Below, piece after piece: positions 8,615 through 17,700 of a stretch of DNA of 64,000 nt. The translations under genes were made by a program, and so were the position numbers. The stretch's first letter is position 1; every line of letters starts with the position of its first letter. This stretch comes from Algibacter miyuki (GTDB lineage Bacteria; Bacteroidota; Bacteroidia; Flavobacteriales; Flavobacteriaceae): assembly GCF_042427745.1 (NCBI RefSeq), contig NZ_JBHMFA010000017.1; one strand, 5' to 3'. The notes below the pieces were generated by a model. The model had not been told where the DNA came from. It saw nothing but the letters and a program-made list of their open reading frames with translations, and did no database searches.

Positions 8615-9439
8615 ATGTTACGACTTTTAAATTTAGAATTACAAAAGCTTTTATTAAACCGAACCAGCAAAATTTTAATTTTTGTTTCGTTTATACTTCC
8701 GTTTTTCGTTATTCTTTTATCCTCTATAAAAATAAATGTTTTCGGTTTTTTCACTTTAGAACTCGGTGAATTAGGCGTTTTCAACTTTCCAATAATTTGG
8801 CATTTAACTACCTTTTTTGCTTCACAATTCAAATTCTTTTTCGCTATTGTGGTAGTAAGCATGATTGGTAACGAATACAGTAACAAAACTATAAAACAAA
8901 ACCTTATTGACGGACTTAGCAAAAAGGAATTTATTTTATCTAAATTCTATGCCATAGCCTTCTTTTCGTTAGTTTCTACAGTGCTTATCGGACTCATTTC
9001 ATTATGTATTGGCCTTTACTATTCTAGCTATAACGAGTTTGGTATCATTATTAGAGAAACCAACTTTTTACTCGCTTACTTTGTTAAACTTTTAGGCTTT
9101 TTCAGTTTGTGTTTATTTTTAGGTATGTTGGTAAAACGTTCGGCCTTTGCATTAGCGTTTCTGTTTATTTTATTCATTTCAGAATGGATTATTTTCGGAC
9201 TTCTTACTTGGCAATTCAATCATAATTTGGCTGGTCAAATTCAAAACTTTTTCCCGCTACAATCTATGTACAACCTTATAGAGCAACCGTTTCAACGTGT
9301 AGCTATGTCGAAGTTCCCTGAAAAAGCAGAATTGGCTTACGATTATGCCGTACATTGGTACGAAATAGCTATTGTTTTAGGCTGGACAGCGGTGTTTGTC
9401 TTTTTATCGTTAAAATTATTAAAAAAGCGTGATTTGTGA
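8615..9439 (+). CDS. ABC-2 type permease
   Basis: 274 residues with about six hydrophobic segments (around 20-38, 62-82, 105-132, 148-170, 175-197 and 248-266). The pattern is that of the ABC-2 membrane family, including the N-terminal LELQKLLLNRTSKI cytoplasmic start and the GNEYSNKTIKQNLIDGLSK segment before the third helix. It pairs with the ATPase just upstream to form a complete exporter in the inner membrane. No third gene is attached. Confidence 0.88.
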   Translation: MLRLLNLELQKLLLNRTSKILIFVSFILPFFVILLSSIKINVFGFFTLELGELGVFNFPIIWHLTTFFASQFKFFFAIVVVSMIGNEYSNKTIKQNLIDGLSKKEFILSKFYAIAFFSLVSTVLIGLISLCIGLYYSSYNEFGIIIRETNFLLAYFVKLLGFFSLCLFLGMLVKRSAFALAFLFILFISEWIIFGLLTWQFNHNLAGQIQNFFPLQSMYNLIEQPFQRVAMSKFPEKAELAYDYAVHWYEIAIVLGWTAVFVFLSLKLLKKRDL

Positions 9440-9447
9440 TATATTTG
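9440..9447 (+). promoter_or_regulatory. Promoter -7 element for the first adhesin
   Basis: TATATTTG, an exact TAnnTTTG, immediately after the permease stop and 22 bases before the ATG at 9470. A TTG at 19 bases is missing. It allows the adhesin to be transcribed apart from the ABC genes. Confidence 0.45.
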
Positions 9448-9469
9448 GTAGCGATTGCTATTCTTTTAG

Positions 9470-12190
9470 ATGAAAAAACACATATTACTCAGCTTATTTT
9501 GCTTGGCCTCACTTTCTCTCATTGCGCAAAGTGAAGCTTCCACTTGGTATTTCGGTTATAATAGTGGTATTAAATTTAATCAACGAACCAATACCATTAC
9601 CACGTTAACCGATGGAAACATAAATACTTTCGAAGGTTGCGCTACAATTTCGGACGATTTGGGCGACTTATTATTTTACACCGATGGCTCCACAATTTGG
9701 AATAAAACTCACGCCGTAATGGCTAATGGTTTTGGACTGTATGGCGACTCGTCTAGTACGCAATCGGCTATTATTGTCCCGAAGCCAGGTGATGAAAACA
9801 TCTATTACGTTTTCACGGTAGACGACCACAATAATAATGAAGCGCATTTAGGTTTAAATTATTCTGAAGTAGATATTACCTTAAATGGCGGACTTGGAGG
9901 GGTTACTTCTAAAAACATAAATTTACTGCCTGAATGTTCCGAAAAAATTACTGCGGTACTTAAAGATTGTGTTACGAAATCGATTTGGGTGATTTCTTTT
10001 GCTTCGGCCCACGGCACACTTAATGAGTACGATACGTTTCATGCATTTGAAGTTACCGATTTAGGCGTGCAAACCACATCAACTAAATCGCGTTTTACTT
10101 TCCCTTTTGGATCGGTTACAGATTATCGCGGTTATTTAAAACTTGCTCCAGATGGCACTAAAATGGCATCGGCAAACGTTACAAATGGTATGTTCCTTTA
10201 CGATTTTGATACCGATACTGGGCTTGTTAGCAATCAACAAAGTTTAATTATAACCGGAGAAGCGAGCTTTGCATATGGTGTGGAATTTTCACCAGATAGC
10301 CAACTACTTTACGTAAACGCTTCAAATGATTTTTCAGACAGAGTTAACCCCATCAACAACGAAGATCCAGCGAATCATAAATCACAACTAATTCAATATA
10401 ATTTAGGAGCAGCAAACATATCTACCTCAGCCGTGGTTATTGATAACCGATCGCTATATCGTGGTGGTTTACAACTGGCTCCTAACGGAAAAATTTACAG
10501 AGCTCTAAGTGCTACATACACCCAAGGGTTACCTTATTTAGGCGCTATCAATAATCCAAACGACATAGGCACTGCCAGTAATTATCAACACAACGCGGTA
10601 AGTTTGGCGCCAAATGCATCATCACAAGGATTACCGCCTTTTATCCAGTCTTTTTTCAATACCACAATTGACATTATAAACGACACTAAAAGCACCACAA
10701 ATTTAGATCTTTGCGATAACGACACCTATACGCTTACGGCTGAAAACATTCCTAACGCCACTTATACTTGGACTCTTGATGGTTTACCTTTAGCGGAAAA
10801 AAGCCACGAACTATTCATTACCAAAGGTGGTCATTACGAAGTTTACATTACCCCTAATAATGGCGATTGCGCTCTCGAAGGTGAAGCGTACGTAAACTAT
10901 AACACCAACCCCGAAGCTTTTGATTACGTACTCCTACAATGTGATGAAGATGGCATAACCGATGGTATTACCTCGTTTAATTTAGATGAAGCTCACAAGG
11001 CTTTAACAGGTAATGTTACCGAGTTGGAAACTAAATTCTTTGTGGATAGCGCAAGAACTTCAGAGATAAGCACCAGCACCTATACTAATATAAAAAACCC
11101 GCAAACCGTTTATGTTGAAGTGTATAATCCCAACACAACATGTTCTGATTTTTCTGAATTAACACTAGCCGTAAGCTCTACCAGTTCTAAAGATGCAGCT
11201 TTAATGCTTTGTGATGACGATGGTACCGAAGATGGTTTCCAATCTTTCAATTTAAACGATGCCGATACTCAGATAACAGTAGGACTTTCGTTAAGTTTAA
11301 GTATTTCATATTATGAAAATTATAATGATGCCTTATTGGAAGAAAACAACCTAAACACTATTTACACAAACACAACCCCTTATAAACAAACGCTTTATGC
11401 CCGTGTAGAAAACGCCAATAATTGTTATGGTATAAGCGAGGTTATATTAACCGTGAATAAGCTTCCGGAAATTGAAACCGAAGCACTTAATTATTATTGC
11501 ATAAACAAATTTCCTGAAACAATAAATCTGAATCCAGGACTACTTAACGGTGTCCCGAACGACTATACCTACAGTTGGTCTACAGGAGAAAACACGTATG
11601 CCATAGAGGTGAATAGTATCGGCGATTTTGATGTTACCGTAACCAATGCTAACGGATGTTCTAAAATGAGAACCATTACTATTGAAGGTTCAAATATTGC
11701 GACCATAGATAATATTGAAGTAAAAGATGTCTCAGAAAACAATAGCATAACCGTAGTCGCATCGGGAGAAGGGGTGTATGAATATAGACTGATAAACAGT
11801 GACAACGTAGTTGTTACCGATTATCAAAGTGAACCCATTTTTAATGATGTTTTCCCGGGGGTTTATACTGTTTCGGTAAAAGACACTAAATTGGATTGTG
11901 GGGTTTCAAACCAAAAAGTTTATGTTATCGGGTTTCCTAAATTTTTCACACCAAATAACGATGGGTATCACGATACTTGGCAAGTTTATGGTATTTCTAG
12001 TAACAACCAACCAAACTCCAAAATACATATTTACGACCGCTACGGAAAACTAGTAAAACAATTAAGAGCTAATGAGAATGGTTGGAACGGTCTTTTTAAT
12101 GGCGTAAAACTACCTGCCGATGATTATTGGTTTGTTATTTATCTCGAAGACGGCCGTGTGTACAAAAATCATTTCACCCTTAAGTATTAA
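9470..12190 (+). CDS. T9SS type B surface protein with N-terminal propeller-like region
   Basis: 906 residues with a signal peptide ending LIAQ. Residues about 20-400 form a beta-propeller-like region (repeated YFGYNSG, LKLAPDG, VEFSPDSQ and LQLAPNGKIY segments). Then come an Ig/PKD-like segment, two copies of the DxDG repeat (start QCDEDGITDG and LCDDDGTEDG), a SWSTGE segment and the T9SS type B sorting domain of the last 90 residues (FPKFFTPNNDGYHDTW, YDRYGKLVKQL, LPADDYWF). It would be secreted by T9SS and fixed to the surface, as are gliding or biofilm proteins. Its C-terminal 450 residues closely match the next gene, a sign of duplication. Confidence 0.88.
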   Translation: MKKHILLSLFCLASLSLIAQSEASTWYFGYNSGIKFNQRTNTITTLTDGNINTFEGCATISDDLGDLLFYTDGSTIWNKTHAVMANGFGLYGDSSSTQSAIIVPKPGDENIYYVFTVDDHNNNEAHLGLNYSEVDITLNGGLGGVTSKNINLLPECSEKITAVLKDCVTKSIWVISFASAHGTLNEYDTFHAFEVTDLGVQTTSTKSRFTFPFGSVTDYRGYLKLAPDGTKMASANVTNGMFLYDFDTDTGLVSNQQSLIITGEASFAYGVEFSPDSQLLYVNASNDFSDRVNPINNEDPANHKSQLIQYNLGAANISTSAVVIDNRSLYRGGLQLAPNGKIYRALSATYTQGLPYLGAINNPNDIGTASNYQHNAVSLAPNASSQGLPPFIQSFFNTTIDIINDTKSTTNLDLCDNDTYTLTAENIPNATYTWTLDGLPLAEKSHELFITKGGHYEVYITPNNGDCALEGEAYVNYNTNPEAFDYVLLQCDEDGITDGITSFNLDEAHKALTGNVTELETKFFVDSARTSEISTSTYTNIKNPQTVYVEVYNPNTTCSDFSELTLAVSSTSSKDAALMLCDDDGTEDGFQSFNLNDADTQITVGLSLSLSISYYENYNDALLEENNLNTIYTNTTPYKQTLYARVENANNCYGISEVILTVNKLPEIETEALNYYCINKFPETINLNPGLLNGVPNDYTYSWSTGENTYAIEVNSIGDFDVTVTNANGCSKMRTITIEGSNIATIDNIEVKDVSENNSITVVASGEGVYEYRLINSDNVVVTDYQSEPIFNDVFPGVYTVSVKDTKLDCGVSNQKVYVIGFPKFFTPNNDGYHDTWQVYGISSNNQPNSKIHIYDRYGKLVKQLRANENGWNGLFNGVKLPADDYWFVIYLEDGRVYKNHFTLKY

Positions 12191-12194
12191 TTTT

Positions 12195-14642
12195 TTGGAA
12201 CTACACAAGCTATTTTACCTCGTCTTAATAAGTATCATTTTTCAAACAAAACTCCATGCCCAAAACCCAACCGATTGTAGTGATGCCGTTATTGTTTGCG
12301 GAAACTCCAACATTAATCTCGATGTTAATGGTATTGGTAAACAAGAACTAGGCTTTGGCATAAATTGCAGCAGTCAAGAAAACAATAGTGTTTGGCTAAA
12401 AGTAGCTCCTATTACAGATGGCACACTCGGTTTTACCTTAAAACCTGGAAGTAGTTCGATAAATGAGGATTATGATTTTTTTGTATTTGGCCCTAACGCA
12501 AATTGTAATAATATTGGACAAGCCATTAGATGCTCGACAACCAATCCTGCTTCTGCGGGATTAACTAGTAATCATACCGGAATGAATGGCACAGCAACCG
12601 ACACTTCGGAAGGGCCAGGTCCCAATGGAAATAGTTTTGTTAGTTGGCTAAATGTTTTGGCTGGCGAAACTTATTTTATTGTTATCGACAGACCAATCGG
12701 GAATAGCGATTTTTCTTTAGAATGGACAGGAACGGCTACCTTTTCAGATCCTCCTGTAGACTCTTCCGTTAACAATTCCTTTTCTAAAAACATTGAAACT
12801 TGCGATGTAGACTTACCATATAACGATGGTTTTTCATCCTTCAATTTAGAAACAAACACACCTATAATACTAGGCACTCAAACCGATGCAACCATTAGTT
12901 ACCATGACTCTGAAAGTGACGCTATAATTAACACTAAACCACTTACTTCCCCATATACAAACACAAAAAACCCGCAAACTATTTATGCCCGTATCACCAA
13001 CAAATCAACAGGGTGTTTTGAAGTTTCAGAATTTAATTTATCGGTAAATAGTGGCCCCAGTTTCACTGTACCGTCAGATTATGTGCTATGTGATAATTTA
13101 GATGATGGCGATGATAAAAACGGGCGGACCACTTTCAACTTAGCTACTAAAAATAGTGACATTCTTAAAGGTAACGATCCTAATAACGTCAACATTACTT
13201 ATTATAAATCTACTAATGATGCTGAAACAAAAACTAACCCGCATCCCAATTTATATTATAACAACACACCTTTTTCCGAAGAAATATTTTTTCGTATTGA
13301 AGATAAAACAAACCCATTATGTCGAAGTATTTCATCGTTTAGATTAATCAGCAATCCTAATCCTGATGCCTATAATCACACTTTACTGCAATGTGATGAA
13401 GATGGCGTATCTGACGGTTTCACCACCTTCAACCTGAATGAATCCCATGCTGATTTAACGGGAAATCTAAAAGATAGAACCACTCGCTTTTTTACCGATA
13501 TATCTAGAACTTCGGAAGTAAACGGCGATTCTTTTTTGAACACCACGAACCCACAAATTATTTATGTTGAAGTTGAAAATACGCTAACCCAATGTTATAG
13601 CCTTTCAGAATTAACACTAGCAGTAAGCACAACAGATTCTAATAATGCCACACTCGCATTATGTGATTATGATGGCGTAGAAGATGGCTTCCATGAATTT
13701 CTTTTAAGCGAAGCTGATACCCAAATTACAAACGGACTTCCCACTGGATTACAAATTTCTTATTATGAAACTTATAATGACGCCTTATTAGAAACCAACA
13801 TCTTAGGGAATACATTTATCAATACAATAGCCCATTCTCAAACCATATACGCACGTGTAGAAAATGCTAATAATTGTTATGGCATTAGCGATGTAAATCT
13901 CATAGTTTATAAATTGCCAGAACTTGAATCCGACGAAATATCATACTATTGTTTAAATGCATTTCCTGAGGAAAAAGCTCTAACTGCTGGCATTAAAAAC
14001 GATTCACCTAGCAATTACACCTATAGCTGGTCTACCGCAGAAACCAGTTACCAAATTAATATTAACACCATTGGCAACTACACCGTTACTGCCACAAATG
14101 CTAATGGTTGTTCTAAAAGCAGAACGATTACTATTGAAGCGTCTAACGTAGCCATAATTAATAATATTGAAGTTCAAGATGCTTCTGCAAACAATAACAT
14201 TACAGTTTTTGCTTCAGGAGAAGGCACTTATGAATACCGTTTACTAAACAGTAATAATGTGATTATTGCGCCATACCAAAGCAGTCCTGTTTTTAATAAT
14301 ATACCGCCAGGCGTTTACACGGTTTCGGTAAAAGATATTAAAAATGATTGCGGTATAGTAAACCAAAAGGTATTTGTTATTGGATTTCCTAAATTTTTCA
14401 CACCAAACCATGATGGCCATCATGATACTTGGCAAGTTTATGGCGTTTCAAGTTTAAATCAGTCCAATTCGAAAATATTTATTTACGATCGTTACGGCAA
14501 ATTACTGAAACAGCTTAGTCCTTCTGAAAACGGTTGGAACGGCTTATATGGTGGTAAAAAACTTCCTGCCGACGACTACTGGTTTACAATAAACCTTGAA
14601 GATGGTAGAATATTTAAAGACCATTTTACGTTAAAGTATTAG
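12195..14642 (+). CDS. T9SS type B surface protein with four DxDG repeats
   Basis: 815 residues from a TTG start at 12195, which I chose because it gives a clean signal peptide (ELHKLFYLVLISIIFQ, cut after LHA) and lies 4 bases after the previous stop. The ATG at 12120 would lie inside the previous gene and bury the signal. Residues about 25-185 are a beta-sandwich domain common in flavobacterial adhesins (NSVWLKV, GETYFIVIDRP). Four repeats follow (TCDVDLPYNDG, LCDNLDDGDD, QCDEDGVSDG, LCDYDGVEDG), then the SWSTAE segment and a type B sorting domain. It appears cotranscribed with the gene before it and shares its tail. Confidence 0.85.
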   Translation: MELHKLFYLVLISIIFQTKLHAQNPTDCSDAVIVCGNSNINLDVNGIGKQELGFGINCSSQENNSVWLKVAPITDGTLGFTLKPGSSSINEDYDFFVFGPNANCNNIGQAIRCSTTNPASAGLTSNHTGMNGTATDTSEGPGPNGNSFVSWLNVLAGETYFIVIDRPIGNSDFSLEWTGTATFSDPPVDSSVNNSFSKNIETCDVDLPYNDGFSSFNLETNTPIILGTQTDATISYHDSESDAIINTKPLTSPYTNTKNPQTIYARITNKSTGCFEVSEFNLSVNSGPSFTVPSDYVLCDNLDDGDDKNGRTTFNLATKNSDILKGNDPNNVNITYYKSTNDAETKTNPHPNLYYNNTPFSEEIFFRIEDKTNPLCRSISSFRLISNPNPDAYNHTLLQCDEDGVSDGFTTFNLNESHADLTGNLKDRTTRFFTDISRTSEVNGDSFLNTTNPQIIYVEVENTLTQCYSLSELTLAVSTTDSNNATLALCDYDGVEDGFHEFLLSEADTQITNGLPTGLQISYYETYNDALLETNILGNTFINTIAHSQTIYARVENANNCYGISDVNLIVYKLPELESDEISYYCLNAFPEEKALTAGIKNDSPSNYTYSWSTAETSYQININTIGNYTVTATNANGCSKSRTITIEASNVAIINNIEVQDASANNNITVFASGEGTYEYRLLNSNNVIIAPYQSSPVFNNIPPGVYTVSVKDIKNDCGIVNQKVFVIGFPKFFTPNHDGHHDTWQVYGVSSLNQSNSKIFIYDRYGKLLKQLSPSENGWNGLYGGKKLPADDYWFTINLEDGRIFKDHFTLKY

Positions 14643-14711
14643 GAGTGAAACCCTAAAACCTTATTAAACTGCATTTGGACTTAATTTTTTACATTCTAAA
14701 GGAAAAACAGA

Positions 14712-14719
14712 TACTTTTG
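14712..14719 (+). promoter_or_regulatory. Promoter -7 element for the large adhesin
   Basis: TACTTTTG matches TAnnTTTG in the gap after 14642, 70 bases before the ATG at 14790. There is no TTG at 19 bases, so support is partial. Confidence 0.4.
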
Positions 14720-14789
14720 GTACAGCATTTCGATCTCCAATCGAGTGCGAAATTACAACATAAAAAAAGCGGCTAATAACCTACCAGCT

Positions 14790-17700
14790 ATGAGATTACT
14801 GTACTCCCTATTAATTCTACTCATTTGTAGTTGCTCCTCTGCTTATGCGCAAAAAATATCTGTAGATGGCGGCATGGGTTTACAGGCTTTAGTGGAAGAT
14901 AATTTGGTTGATGGATGTGTGGATATTTCTAATGTGCAATCGGCTATAAACGGTTCGGCTTATGGCTTTCAAAGTTATGGGTATTTTGAGCGTGCAGGAT
15001 CTAATTTTCCATTTGAAACAGGTATTATGCTTTCCACCGGAGCTGCAGAATCTGGAGGTAATGGCGAAATATCAATTCCGCTAAGCGAAGGTTCAACCGT
15101 TTGGGGCACCGATCCAGATTTAGAAGCTGCTTTGGGCACTAGCAATACACTAAATGCTACTTCAATTGAGTTTGACATTGTATCAATTTCTAGCCAATTT
15201 CAGTTTAACTATTTATTTGCTTCCGAAGATTATGATGGAGTTAACCCATGTCAAGTTTCCGATGGTTTTGTTTTTCTAATTAAAGAAACAGGAAGCGCAG
15301 GTCCCTACGAAAATATAGCAATTATACCCGGTACCACAACACCGGTGAATACAAGTACGGTACACCCAAACTTACTTCCAGCTTGTGCTGCCGAAAACGA
15401 CGAATATTTCGCAGGCTACAATAATGGAGACACAAACTATATTGGAAGAACAACTGTTTTAACAGCCTCTACCACCATTACCCCTTACGTATCTTACCAC
15501 GTAAAACTTATTATTGCCGACCAAACTGATGGTACTTTTGATTCCGCTGTGTTCATTGAAGGAGATAGTTTTAAAATATTAGATTTAGGTGAAGATATTA
15601 CAAGTTGCGAAAGCGCTGCGCTTTTGGATGGAAACATCAATAACCCATATGCAAATTATCAATGGTTTAGAAATAACACGCCAATATCTGGAGCTACTAA
15701 CCCAACATATACAGCAACTACCAGCGGCCTTTACCGCATAGAAGTTACGGTTACTTTAAACGGTAGCGATTGCGTAGAATCTGACGAGATTGACATTCTA
15801 TTAAATATTGAAGAAGACATCACGCCTATTCCTGATTATGAATTATGTGATGATAGCAGAGGTGATGAAATTGAAATATTTGATTTATCAACCCAAAGTG
15901 ATGCTTTAAGAGCTAATATTCCTTTTACAAATTACACGTTTTCTTATCATTATAACGAAACTGAAGCTCGCGCCAATATCAACCCTATTTTAACGCCCAT
16001 TCCAAATACGCTTTCCAATCCGCAAAATATATTTGTACGTATTGAAGATTTAAATACAGGTTGTTTTACTTACACTAATTTTAATTTGTATGTTAACCCG
16101 TTACCACTAATTGACACCCCAACAACACTTGAAGCTTGTGACACAGACGATTTACCTGATGGCAAAGCCATTATCGATTTAACACAAAAGGATGATGAAA
16201 TTACACGTGGCCAAACCGATTTACTGGTTAGCTACCACTATAGCCAACCCGACGCTGATACTGGTGCCAACCCGATACCGTCTCCATATCAAAATATAAA
16301 TACTACAAATGAGCGTGTCTTTGTTCGAGTTGAAGATCCTGATACAGGTTGTATAAACTATACCGAACTTGCCGTGAACATCACCATAAGTCCTATTGTA
16401 AATAGAGACACGCAATTTATGGATGCTTGTGATAGCGATCAAGATGGCGCAGCAAGCTTCGATTTAACACAGTCTATAGACGATATTCTTCAAGGGTTAA
16501 CCAATGTTACCGTCACTTTTCACGAAAGTATAAATGATGCTCAAAATGGAACGAATCCCATAGCAAACCAAACCAACTATGAATATATTAATCCGGACGG
16601 AGAGCCTGGATTTAGACCATTATATGTGCGTATTGAAGATGACAATACCGGTTGCCCCACTATTGTTCCTTTAGAAGTGCATACCAACTTACTACTTACA
16701 GGAACCGACACTGGTTTTTTTGCGCTTTGCGACACTAATGAAGATCCGGATGATGTTGAACAATTCAACTTAAATTCTGTTGAAACTTATATTGCGAACG
16801 ATTTACCAGACCCTATTGAAATCAACTTTTTTGAAAGTGAAGATGATAGAAATGCAAACATAAACCCCATTAATAAATCGGTTTTATACACAGCGCAAAG
16901 TCCAACGAGATTATTTATTGCTTTAGAAAACACACTAACAGGTTGCGCTGAAGTTTCTGATATTACATTAGTGGTTAACCCCATATTACTATTCAATCCA
17001 GCGGTACCACTACCCTATTGCTCTCCTGACGAAAATCCTGAGGTTAGTATTGATTTACATTCCTTAGATCCAACCGTACTAAATAATCATACTGAATTTT
17101 CTGTAACTTATTTTGGCGAATTGGTAGATGCAGAAAATAACACAAACCAATTGCCTCCATTCTATACAAACACCAGCAGCATAGAAACTATTTATGCGCG
17201 TATAGAGCATGAATCTACAGGCTGCTCTACCATCAACCCATTTCAAATTGAAATTAAGACCGCTCCCGCTGCAACGCCTCCAGACGATATTAAAGTTTGT
17301 GATAGTGATTTAGACGGTTTTGCTATTATAAATTTAGAAGATAATCAAGCTGAGATTGTTGCTGATCCATCCATTGTAACCTTTAGTTATTTCACCGATT
17401 TAGACGATGCCAACAATGCCATAAACCCTATAGTTACACCAACAGCCTACAATGCAAATACTCAAACTATTTTTGTTAGAATAGAAAGTAGCGGCAATAC
17501 CTCGGGGTGCTACAACATTGTAGAACAACAAATTATTGTAAACACAGAACCTGTTTTCGACACCATTTCTAACTTTCAAATTTGTGAAGTAGATGGCGAT
17601 AGTACAGCCGATTTTTTATTGGTTGAAAAAGATTCTGATATTTTAAATGGACAAACGGGTAAAGAAGTTTTCTATTTTGAAGATGCTTCATTTACTATTC

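Noticed and set aside
8578..8922. 114-codon minus-strand frame over the ABC permease
   Set aside because: Shadow of the permease gene: opposite strand, no family features, low-complexity composition.
10153..10170. TGGCAC match that could be a sigma-54 -24 element
   Set aside because: No TTGC follows at the right distance. Other TGGCAC matches (near 12419, 19497, 19561, 43100, 47811 and 61986) also lack the -12 part and lie inside genes.
12120..12194. ATG start at 12120 for the second adhesin
   Set aside because: It lies inside the previous gene and puts a polar stretch before the signal peptide. The TTG at 12195 gives a clean signal peptide directly after the previous stop.
14745..14789. 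GTG start for the giant adhesin
   Set aside because: Adds 15 polar residues before the signal peptide; the ATG at 14790 fits better.
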